Origin: JAZDEY01 sp043808325 [NCBI: Candidatus Eiseniibacteriota bacterium]
GTDB lineage: Bacteria > Arandabacterota > Arandabacteria > Arandabacterales
NCBI GenBank assembly: GCA_043808325.1
Contig: JAZDEY010000041.1
Coordinates: 1 to 64,000, forward strand
Length of the DNA stretch: 64,000 nt
Direction: 5' to 3'
Under the pieces are notes generated by a model, which saw only the letters and a program-made list of their open reading frames with translations, did not search any database and had not been told where the DNA came from. This document shows positions 25,906 through 33,175 of this stretch, one piece after another (position 1 is the stretch's first letter; every line of letters starts with the position of its first letter). A program made the position numbers and the translations under genes.

Positions 25906-26357
25906 GCCGTTTCACCTCCGCTTTGAGTAAACCGCAAGGTTCTCAATCCGGTCTTGCCGTCAAACTCTCTTACCATCTTCTTATGTAAAGCCATTACGGC
26001 GATTTCTGCCGTCATGTGGACCTTACCGCCCGAAAGATGACCGGCCCAAGCCTCTCCGTTGCTCCTTCCGACGGTTGCGTGCGCATGAACGAATATCTCG
26101 CCGTCCACGGTAGCGATGTTGCCGTTCAAGGCGCATAATTCGACTTCCCCGGTGAGGGCGATGGGATCATACTTGCCACCCCCCACATAGAACGAAAGCC
26201 CCGGATTCTTGAGCATTCCGACCCCACCAAGCACTATGCCGGCATCGATCTCGTTAGCCTTGAGCGCCTGCTTCATGCCCTCCAGGAGATCTTCCCCATC
26301 TGAGAAACGCATGATGAGAAAATCCCCCTGCCTGCCGGTTTCCACGCCTCCATCCAC
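25902..26357 (-). CDS. PPC/DUF296-domain protein, possible DNA-binding regulator
   Basis: A small protein of 151 residues made up of one PPC (plants and prokaryotes conserved, DUF296) domain. Family features include the G-I-V-L-G-G-V-G-M-L strand, the G-N-I-A-T-V-D-G segment and the putative metal-binding H-A-H-A-T-V-G. In plants the domain is linked to AT-hook DNA binding; the function of bacterial stand-alone copies is not established. The start is uncertain: GTG at 26357 is directly preceded by AAGGAG. It is coupled to the aminotransferase by ATGA overlap. Confidence 0.78.
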   Translation of the reverse strand: MDGGVETGRQGDFLIMRFSDGEDLLEGMKQALKANEIDAGIVLGGVGMLKNPGLSFYVGGGKYDPIALTGEVELCALNGNIATVDGEIFVHAHATVGRSNGEAWAGHLSGGKVHMTAEIAVMALHKKMVREFDGKTGLRTLRFTQSGGETA

Positions 26358-26375
26358 CTCCTTCCGTCCGCGGCC

Positions 26376-26840
26376 TCAGCCCGCCGAGGCCTCTTCAATC
26401 GCATCTACGATCTTCTTGTATCCCGTGCACCTGCAGAGTACGCCGGATATGGCCCGCCTTATCTCGTACCTGGAAGGCTCCGGGTTCTCGGCCAGTAGCG
26501 ACCTGGCGACCAGTATCATCGCCGGCGTGCAGAAACCGCACTGGATCGCACCCTTCTCGATGAAGCACCTTTGAACTACATCCAACCTGTCGCCTTCGGA
26601 GACGCCCTCTATGGTGGTCACGCTTCTGCCGTCGGCCTGGAAGGCGAACATGATGCACGAGAGCACCGGTTTGCCGCCAAGGAGGACGGTGCAGTTGCCG
26701 CAATCGCCCCTGCCGCAGCCTTCACGCGTGCCCAGGAGCCCAAGCTCTTCGCGGAGAAACCTCAGGAGGCTCCATCCGACGTCGACCTCGGCCGCAACGT
26801 CTTTGCCGTTTACCTTGACTGCGAGCATCACTCGGCTCAT
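26376..26840 (-). CDS. [2Fe-2S] subunit of a xanthine-dehydrogenase-type hydroxylase
   Basis: The small iron-sulfur subunit (154 residues) of the molybdenum hydroxylase family. The plant-ferredoxin-like N-terminal cluster ligands are in C-G-R-G-D-C-G-N-C plus a later Cys. The C-terminal helical cluster ligands are in Q-C-G-F-C-T-P-A-M and L-C-R-C-T-G-Y. All eight expected cysteines are present. The AGGTGTTCT site before ATG fits. It is separated by seven genes from the FAD subunit at 20715-21575, and neither neighbour is the large Mo subunit. Confidence 0.94.
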   Translation of the reverse strand: MSRVMLAVKVNGKDVAAEVDVGWSLLRFLREELGLLGTREGCGRGDCGNCTVLLGGKPVLSCIMFAFQADGRSVTTIEGVSEGDRLDVVQRCFIEKGAIQCGFCTPAMILVARSLLAENPEPSRYEIRRAISGVLCRCTGYKKIVDAIEEASAG

Positions 26841-26892
26841 AGAACACCTGCCGCCGGCTGGTCGGCCCGCCTCGGGGGCGCGCCTGCCCGGA

Positions 26893-27909
26893 TTACCTCA
26901 GCACTTCATAACGTTTTCCCTTTATTCTCGAAAGGTCGACCTCGGGAGCCCTGTCCCGGCTGGCCTCAATCCAATCGCCGGCGCCTTCGCCGCACAGTTC
27001 GGTGCTGAAGTAACGCTGGCCGGAATCGTTTATCATGGTGACGACGGTCTTGTATTCGGGATGCGCCTCGGCAACTCTGATCGAGGCAAGCACGTTGCAC
27101 CCCGAAGAGATTCCGCAGAACAGCCCCTCTTCGCGCGCCAGCCGCTGCGCCATCGCTACGGCATCGTCCGAGGCAATCTGCACGATGCCATCGAGGATAT
27201 CGACATCGAGGATGTCCGGTATGAAACCGTCCCCGATCCCCTCAATCTTGTGAGATCCCCACTTGCCCTCGGAGAGAACCGGGCACTCCTTGGGCTCCAC
27301 GGCATAGAGCTTAACCTTCTTGGTCTTCTCTCTGAGGAACTTGCCGACGCCCGAGATGGTGCCGCCCGTCCCCTGGGTAGCCACAAAGGCATCCACCAGG
27401 CCCTCGGTCTGCTCCCAGATCTCGGGGCCAGTCGTGAGATAATGGGCCTCGGCATTGTCGGGATTCGAGAACTGTCTCACTTCCCACATCTTGCCGGGGT
27501 TCTTGGCCAGTATCTCTCTTACCTTCTTGAGGGTTAGATCGACGTCGCTCTCACCACCCGGCGTCTCCACCAACTCCGCTCCGTAGGCGCGGATGATCTT
27601 CTTGCGTTCCTCACTCATTCCGGTGGGCATCACGATGATGCACTTGTAGCCCTTGACCGCGGCGGTCATCGATGTTGCGATGCCGGTATTGCCGGTCGTG
27701 GCTTCGATTATGGTCATCCCGGGTTTGAGGTCCCCCCGCTTTTCGGCCTTCTCAATCATCCAGTAGAGTATGCGATCCTTGAGGCTTCCGCTGGGGCTAA
27801 AGAATTCAAGCTTGCCGAGGACCTGAGCCTTAAGGCCCCCGGTCACCCGATTGAGTTTCAAGAGCGGGGTGTGCCCCACGGTCTCGAAAATATTGCGAGC
27901 TACTTTCAT
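26893..27909 (-). CDS. cysteine synthase/cystathionine beta-synthase-like PLP enzyme
   Basis: A fold-type II PLP enzyme of 338 residues. The PLP lysine is in S-G-S-L-K-D-R, the phosphate and substrate loops are T-T-G-N-T-G-I-A and G-T-G-G-T-I-S-G-V, and S-S-G-C-N-V lies near the C-terminus. It lacks the regulatory CBS domains of human-type CBS. An ATG at 27909 preceded by GGAGG at ideal spacing is preferred to the one at 27921. By fold it could act on O-acetylserine, serine/homocysteine or 2,3-diaminopropionate. In the E. coli and gut purine clusters a related fold-type II enzyme (YgeX, diaminopropionate ammonia-lyase) occurs, but the equivalence is only a guess. Confidence 0.88.
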   Translation of the reverse strand: MKVARNIFETVGHTPLLKLNRVTGGLKAQVLGKLEFFSPSGSLKDRILYWMIEKAEKRGDLKPGMTIIEATTGNTGIATSMTAAVKGYKCIIVMPTGMSEERKKIIRAYGAELVETPGGESDVDLTLKKVREILAKNPGKMWEVRQFSNPDNAEAHYLTTGPEIWEQTEGLVDAFVATQGTGGTISGVGKFLREKTKKVKLYAVEPKECPVLSEGKWGSHKIEGIGDGFIPDILDVDILDGIVQIASDDAVAMAQRLAREEGLFCGISSGCNVLASIRVAEAHPEYKTVVTMINDSGQRYFSTELCGEGAGDWIEASRDRAPEVDLSRIKGKRYEVLR

Positions 27910-27970
27910 CTTATCCTCCATCCTGATCAGTCGAGCAGCCGATCATTTCCATCAATTGGTCAAGACTGCT

Positions 27971-29248
27971 TCACCGCAACCGCAAACACCTCTCGACGGA
28001 GGCGAGATCGCGGCCGACGTCACAGATCTTGATTTCCTTCTCCAGGCTTGAGGGGTCCTTGAGTCCACTGCCCGTCACAAGCACCACGGCGACCTCCTCC
28101 GGAGCTATCAGACCCGTGGTGACCGCCTTCATAAGTCCGGCGAGGCCTGTGGCTCCGGCGGGTTCGGCGAAGACTCCGGCCCGCTTGCCGAGGAGCAACA
28201 TGGCTTCCACGATCTCGCGATCGCTCACGCTCACAGCACTTCCGTTCGATTCCCGGACGGCCCTCAGGGCCTTGCGCCAATTGCGCGGCTGGCCCACCCG
28301 GATGCTGTCGGCAATGGTCGACGCCTTGACGGGAACAACATCGCGCCCGGCAAGGAAAGCATCGACTATCGGCTTTGCGCCCTCGGCTTGGACCGCAAGC
28401 ATCCTGGGGACGCACGCGGTCTCCCCCAAAAGCCGGAGCTCCTTAAACGCTTTCCACTGGCCGCTTATGATACAGCCGTCACCCACGGGCACCACGACCC
28501 AGTCGGGCACGCGATACCCCAGCTGTTCGTAGATCTCGAGAGAACAGGTCTTCTTACCCTCGACGAGGTAAGGATTGATTCCGCAATTCCGGTTGTGCCA
28601 TCCCCAGCGTTCGATCGCTGCGGTCGCGACCTCGAAGGCATCCTCGTAGGTGCCGTCTACCCGGAAGATGCCTTCGGCGCAAGCGCCTATCTGATAGAGC
28701 TTGGGCCCGGGTATAGTCTTGGGGACGAAGATGTAGGACTCAAGCCCCACCGAGGCTGAGACGACCGCGAGCGAGGATGCCGCGTTTCCGGTCGAGGCGC
28801 ACGCGATCCCGCTTGCTCCCGCCTCGAGCGCCATTGCGACCGCTACTGCGCTCGCACGGTCCTTGAGGGAGGCGCTGGGGTTGCCGGTATCATCTTTGAT
28901 ATAGAGATTCTCATGCCTCGCAGCCCGGCCAAGCCGCGGAAATTTATACAGCGGGGTCCAGCCGACCCGCAGGCCCGCTGCGCCGCCGAGCCCACCTCCC
29001 GACTGCGCGACTCCGGCCTCGGGCATATCGCTGCCGAGCCCCGACGTGGGCAACATATCGGCGTAGCGCCAGATCGACCGCTCGGCTCTTCCCCGGAGCG
29101 GGTTCCGTCTCAGGGAGTGCTTGATCGCGTCATAGTCATACTCGACATCGAGAATGCCATCGAGCCCGCAATCGGGACAGAGGATGAACTCGCCCGCACC
29201 GTGGCGCCGCCCGCACTTGAGACAGGTGAGCCCCGTGACCTTGGCCAT
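27971..29248 (-). CDS. threonine synthase-like PLP enzyme with zinc ribbon
   Basis: A fold-type II PLP enzyme of 425 residues. A zinc-ribbon start (C-L-K-C near 9-12, C-P-D-C near 24-27) is followed by the catalytic domain with S-A-S-L-K-D-R carrying the PLP lysine, A-S-T-G-N-A-A-S-S and the C-terminal T-G-S-G-L-K-D-P, where threonine synthases usually have T-G-H-G-L-K. This could be a true ThrC or a paralogue serving the neighbouring catabolic genes. The start GTG-ATG overlaps the ssnA stop; the second codon (ATG, 29248) has GGAGAAGG at 5 bases. Confidence 0.85.
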   Translation of the reverse strand: MAKVTGLTCLKCGRRHGAGEFILCPDCGLDGILDVEYDYDAIKHSLRRNPLRGRAERSIWRYADMLPTSGLGSDMPEAGVAQSGGGLGGAAGLRVGWTPLYKFPRLGRAARHENLYIKDDTGNPSASLKDRASAVAVAMALEAGASGIACASTGNAASSLAVVSASVGLESYIFVPKTIPGPKLYQIGACAEGIFRVDGTYEDAFEVATAAIERWGWHNRNCGINPYLVEGKKTCSLEIYEQLGYRVPDWVVVPVGDGCIISGQWKAFKELRLLGETACVPRMLAVQAEGAKPIVDAFLAGRDVVPVKASTIADSIRVGQPRNWRKALRAVRESNGSAVSVSDREIVEAMLLLGKRAGVFAEPAGATGLAGLMKAVTTGLIAPEEVAVVLVTGSGLKDPSSLEKEIKICDVGRDLASVERCLRLR

Positions 29249-30600
29249 CACAACCTTCTCCAGAGACTATCCGCGAGGGCCCTCGCCTTCTCGAACACCA
29301 GGCCTTCATCGAGAAGGCTCGATCGCCCATCGTCAATGACCACCTTGCCGCCCACCAGCACCGTATCGACCCTGACATCTCCCATCAGAAGATGCATCCA
29401 CAGATTGGCACGCTCTACGGGTGTCGGCGAGTCATAGGCGAGGACAACGATGTCGGCCAGGAAGCCCTCGGCAATCTCTCCGACTTTGTCATCGAAGATC
29501 GTGGAGGCGATTATGGGATTGTTCTTAAGCAGCATGAGCTCGGTTTCGACGGCCGCAACCGCCGGAGCACGCTCGCTCAGCCTCCAACTCAAGATGCCGG
29601 CAAGCGCGTCTTCCAGAATCCAGAAGCCGAAACCGTCACTGCCGAAGCCAACGCGCACTCCGTGCCTGAACATCTTGCCGATGGGCGCTATCCCGACTGC
29701 GTTGGAGAGATTGGACCGCGGGCAGTGGATCACGTTGGCGCCGGTCTTGGCCAAGAGCATGATCTCCGAATCACTGACGTGGACGCAGTGGATCGCAAGC
29801 GTCTTCTTGGAGAGCATGCCGACCTCCTGGAGCCGTGTCACCACGCGCCGCTTGTACCGCTTCTGACTGTCATCGACGTCGCACATATCCTCGGCAACGT
29901 GCAGATGGAACCCCAGGCCCAGCTCCACCGCCGCCTCCCGAGCCCTCAGCAGGGTCGGCTGCGACAGCGTGAAGGACGCGTGCAGCCCCATCATGGCCCG
30001 GAGCCGATCATTGGGAGTCTCCACGAGGGCCCGCCCGAAGCGCACGTTTTCATAAATACCCAGGGACGCCCTATCCTGGCCATCCCGGTCCGAGACCTCG
30101 TAACATATCGATCCCCGGGTGCCGGTCTCCATCATGCCATGGGCTATGGCATCCAGGCTTCGGTCTATGGCATAGGGGCTGGAATGATGGTCGCACAGGG
30201 TGGTGACTCCGGCCTTGAGACTTAAGAGACTGCCCACCAGTGCACTCCAGTAGCAGTCCTCATAGGTCAGGGCCCGGTCAAGCCGCCACCACAGGGTCTC
30301 CAGGCACTCGGTGAAGCTGCGCGGGAACGATCCCGAAGGCCGGATACCGCGAGCGAGCGTGCTATAAAGGTGAGTGTGGGAGTTTACAAAACCGGGGAGA
30401 ACCAGCTTCCCTTCGGCATTGATGGTGGTGACCTTCTCACCCTCGACTTCCTTCTTGTAGTCGCCATCGCCGAACTTGGCGACTCTGCCGTCCCGGATGA
30501 TCACCCAGCCGTTCCTTATGAGGCCTTTCTTGGCCCTGGAGGTGAGTACGTCGCCCCCCTTGATGACGGTAGCCTCGCGCTGGGCTTTAGATTTCTCCAA
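29248..30600 (-). CDS. ssnA: SsnA-family aminohydrolase
   Basis: An amidohydrolase-superfamily deaminase (450 residues) of the SsnA/chlorohydrolase group. The metal motif is P-G-F-V-N-S-H-T-H-L, and F-H-L-H-V-A-E, H-C-V-H-V-S-D and G-S-D-G-F supply the remaining ligands. SsnA genes sit in selenium-hydroxylase and urate/purine degradation clusters; a role on guanine or a ring-opened purine derivative is likely but not shown. The TTG start has AAGGAGGT immediately upstream. It is the first gene after the strong promoter at 30694-30722 and overlaps the next gene by one to four bases. Confidence 0.87.
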   Translation of the reverse strand: MEKSKAQREATVIKGGDVLTSRAKKGLIRNGWVIIRDGRVAKFGDGDYKKEVEGEKVTTINAEGKLVLPGFVNSHTHLYSTLARGIRPSGSFPRSFTECLETLWWRLDRALTYEDCYWSALVGSLLSLKAGVTTLCDHHSSPYAIDRSLDAIAHGMMETGTRGSICYEVSDRDGQDRASLGIYENVRFGRALVETPNDRLRAMMGLHASFTLSQPTLLRAREAAVELGLGFHLHVAEDMCDVDDSQKRYKRRVVTRLQEVGMLSKKTLAIHCVHVSDSEIMLLAKTGANVIHCPRSNLSNAVGIAPIGKMFRHGVRVGFGSDGFGFWILEDALAGILSWRLSERAPAVAAVETELMLLKNNPIIASTIFDDKVGEIAEGFLADIVVLAYDSPTPVERANLWMHLLMGDVRVDTVLVGGKVVIDDGRSSLLDEGLVFEKARALADSLWRRL

Positions 30601-30650
30601 AGTGACCTCCTTACTTCCCGGGGGCCTACAAGAGCCTATCTTCTCTTAAG

Positions 30651-30692
30651 AAACACGCCATCTCCGGGCGTTCCCACAGGCGCGGCGTGTCT
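30651..30692. repeat. inverted repeat in the ssnA leader
   Basis: AAACACGCC (30651-30659) and GGCGTGTCT (30684-30692) can pair over 9 positions (one G-T wobble) around a 24-base loop. The right arm covers the predicted start of transcription. It could be a leader hairpin if transcription starts slightly upstream, or a DNA dyad. The function is unknown. Confidence 0.35.
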
Positions 30693-30693
30693 A

Positions 30694-30722
30694 ATAATAA
30701 CAGCCGTATCCGGAAGTGTCAA
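30694..30722 (-). promoter_or_regulatory. strong sigma70-type promoter upstream of ssnA
   Basis: On the - strand, TTGACA (30722-30717) and TATTAT (30699-30694) are separated by 17 bases, giving 6/6 and 5/6 matches. Start of transcription is expected near 30687, giving a leader of about 85 bases before the TTG start with AAGGAGGT. This would drive the purine/selenium-hydroxylase gene string. Confidence 0.75.
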
Positions 30723-30784
30723 TCAAAGGCGGGAGCGTCGGGCAACCTGGGATTGCGGGGAGTTCGATGGGGCTCAGGAACCAT

Positions 30785-33172
30785 TCATTGCAGAGTCCGG
30801 AGGCTCTCCAGGGCCTCGGCTGCCCGCTCTCGGGGTTTGCCCGGTGGGGCTGTCTTGAGGTAGATCTCGTACTGCGCGATCGCGTCGCGCGTAAGACCTT
30901 TGCCCTCGTAAGCGAGCGCGAGATTTCCTCGCGCCGCAAGCATCGTGGAATCGGCGGCAAGGGCCCGTCCGAGATAGACGATCGCCGAATCGAGATTGCC
31001 GCCTCTCAGTTGGATCAGGCCCACATCTGAGAGGAGCAGGGCGCTCGCCGGCCTGAGGGAAAGTCCCTCCTCGAGCACGCGCCGGGCCTCGCCGGTGCTT
31101 CCTGTTCCAAGGAGCAGCGATGCCTCGGCGTGGACCGCCGGCTCATAGCCGGGATCGCGGCGCCGGGCGAGGTCATAGTACGTGAGAGCCTCACCCGGCC
31201 GGCCCTGAGCCTCAAGGCCCCGGCCAAGCCCCAGGTAAGCATTCACCAGAGTCGAATCAAGCGCGATGGCCTTCTCAAAATTGGCTGCGGCTCGCGCGTA
31301 ATCACGGCCTGTGAGATACGCAATGCCAATGTTGGAATAGACCGGACCGGGCATGGGGTTGCTCCGGAGAGCCAGGGTGTACTCGGAAATTGCCGGGCCG
31401 GTCTCGCCCATCCTGATGAGAAGATTGGCAAGCGTGTCATGCGCCTCGAAGAAATCCGGGTCGACCTTGACCGCGCTTCTTGCTAGCCTCAAGGCTTCGC
31501 TCACAGAACCCATCTCGAGATCCAACCTCGACGCATAGACATAAGTCGCCCCGTCGTCATACGCGGCAAGGACGGCACGCTCGGCGAAATCTCGGGCCTT
31601 ACAGGTATCCCCTTCCTGGATGTACCAGCGGGCAAGGTGGAGGTAATAGCTTCCACTGAGGAGCCGCGAATCATAGTTCCTCAGGTCTTCGGCGACACCT
31701 CGGACGGTGTAATCGATCGGACTCCTGCATCGCGCGCGGTCGCCATCGATCACATAGACCATGCCGCAGATTCGGGTGGGTCTTCCCGCGACCGACGGCG
31801 GCGCCACCCCAAGCATGGCGACCCCTGAGTAACCGAACTTCTTGGCGGCCGCGGCTGCACACATCTCGAGCGTCTTTGGTCCTTCCTTGAGTCCGAGTAC
31901 CGCGGGATTCGAGATCTTCGCATCGTAGACGCGAATCCCCCCGGGCTCACCCAGCGCCGTATAGAGCAGTGCAAAAGAGGAGATGTCGCCACTCGTGAGG
32001 ACTATCGAGCTGTCCCCGCAGGCCTCACGGGCACTCGCCTGGATCGCCTGAGCATAGTCGTGTGCCAACCACTCATCTCTTCTCGGGCGGATCGCCAGAA
32101 GGTTGGGAACGACGATGAGAAAGGCGAAGACCACTACCGCTGTCCGGGTTCGGCGGTCCGATCTTAAGAGACCATAGAGGCTCTGGAGACCCAGGCCCGC
32201 CAACACTGCGATCGCCAGCAATGCGGGGAAGATGTGGCTTGTGATATCGGGTATGTTGTAGACGGCATAATGAACGGCGTAGCAGACATTGAGCAGGATG
32301 AAGGCCCCGACCAGCCTGATTCTGCGAATACTGAGAGCTACGCCCAGTGCTGCGAGGGAGATGAGGGAAACGCCGGATGCCTTGGCCATTACCCTGAAGT
32401 AGTCCAGCCAGTCGAGGGCTCGCTCGCCGAAGGCGAAGGTCCTCAATCTCCATTGGTAACTCTGGGCCGTGATGTGAGCCAGGAACCCCGAGAATGTGTC
32501 CGTCGCGCCCCACATAAGCGGTGGATGAAGGCTCGCCCGGATCGGGATATAAAGCCAGGGCGTAAGGCCGAGCACCAACAGAAACGCGGAGACCACAATC
32601 GTGTGCACGCGGGGCACGATCCTCATGCCGAAAACGAGAATCATGAGGGCGCTTGCCAAGGAGTAGACCAGGCTCAAGTGGTGGGAAAGGGCAAGTCCCC
32701 CCAGGAAGCCGAGGACCAGCAGAGTCCTCTCGCCATAGCGCCGTCCCAAGAGTGCCGTGTAGAGGAGCGCAGCCGTGAAGAAGGCATTGAGAGTATAAAC
32801 ATCAGCCGTTGTTGCCTGGAGCCAGAAGTCCTCGAGTGTTGCCAGGCAGAGCACAACTGCAAGAGCGAGGAGCCTTCGCACTTTCAGCTCGGTCAGAATC
32901 AGGAAGACAAGTACGAGCGTGGCCGAAGCCACAAGTGCGGAAAAGAGGTTGTAGCGGTAGGCGACCGAGCCCAAGGTGAAGAGTGAGGCGAAGACCTTGC
33001 CCAGCAGGAGATAGAGAGGGGCCCCCGGGGGATGAGCGATACTCAAGGTGCGCGAGGCGGCAATAAGCTCGCCGCTATCGCCTGGAAGCACGTTCCTCGG
33101 GAGCATGGCCAGATAGAGCCCCAGCGTCCCCGCGAGAATGAGGAACGGAAGGAGATGTCTCGGGCGAGCCAT
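30785..33172 (-). CDS. DUF2723 membrane glycosyltransferase-like protein with TPR domain
   Basis: A protein of 795 residues in two parts. Residues 1 to about 370 hold many membrane helices and the DUF2723 signature H-P-P-G-A-P-L-Y-L-L-L-G-K-V-F near 50, related to protein O-mannosyltransferase (GT-C) enzymes. A soluble middle region is followed from about 500 to the end by six or more TPR units (for example G-P-V-Y-S-N-I-G-I-A-Y and A-Y-L-G-L-G-R-G-L-E). Such proteins are common in FCB-group genomes and are predicted to glycosylate envelope proteins. Its start lies 3 bases from the M28 peptidase stop, so the two are co-transcribed. The donor sugar is unknown. Confidence 0.85.
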   Translation of the reverse strand: MARPRHLLPFLILAGTLGLYLAMLPRNVLPGDSGELIAASRTLSIAHPPGAPLYLLLGKVFASLFTLGSVAYRYNLFSALVASATLVLVFLILTELKVRRLLALAVVLCLATLEDFWLQATTADVYTLNAFFTAALLYTALLGRRYGERTLLVLGFLGGLALSHHLSLVYSLASALMILVFGMRIVPRVHTIVVSAFLLVLGLTPWLYIPIRASLHPPLMWGATDTFSGFLAHITAQSYQWRLRTFAFGERALDWLDYFRVMAKASGVSLISLAALGVALSIRRIRLVGAFILLNVCYAVHYAVYNIPDITSHIFPALLAIAVLAGLGLQSLYGLLRSDRRTRTAVVVFAFLIVVPNLLAIRPRRDEWLAHDYAQAIQASAREACGDSSIVLTSGDISSFALLYTALGEPGGIRVYDAKISNPAVLGLKEGPKTLEMCAAAAAKKFGYSGVAMLGVAPPSVAGRPTRICGMVYVIDGDRARCRSPIDYTVRGVAEDLRNYDSRLLSGSYYLHLARWYIQEGDTCKARDFAERAVLAAYDDGATYVYASRLDLEMGSVSEALRLARSAVKVDPDFFEAHDTLANLLIRMGETGPAISEYTLALRSNPMPGPVYSNIGIAYLTGRDYARAAANFEKAIALDSTLVNAYLGLGRGLEAQGRPGEALTYYDLARRRDPGYEPAVHAEASLLLGTGSTGEARRVLEEGLSLRPASALLLSDVGLIQLRGGNLDSAIVYLGRALAADSTMLAARGNLALAYEGKGLTRDAIAQYEIYLKTAPPGKPRERAAEALESLRTLQ

Positions 33173-33175
33173 AGG

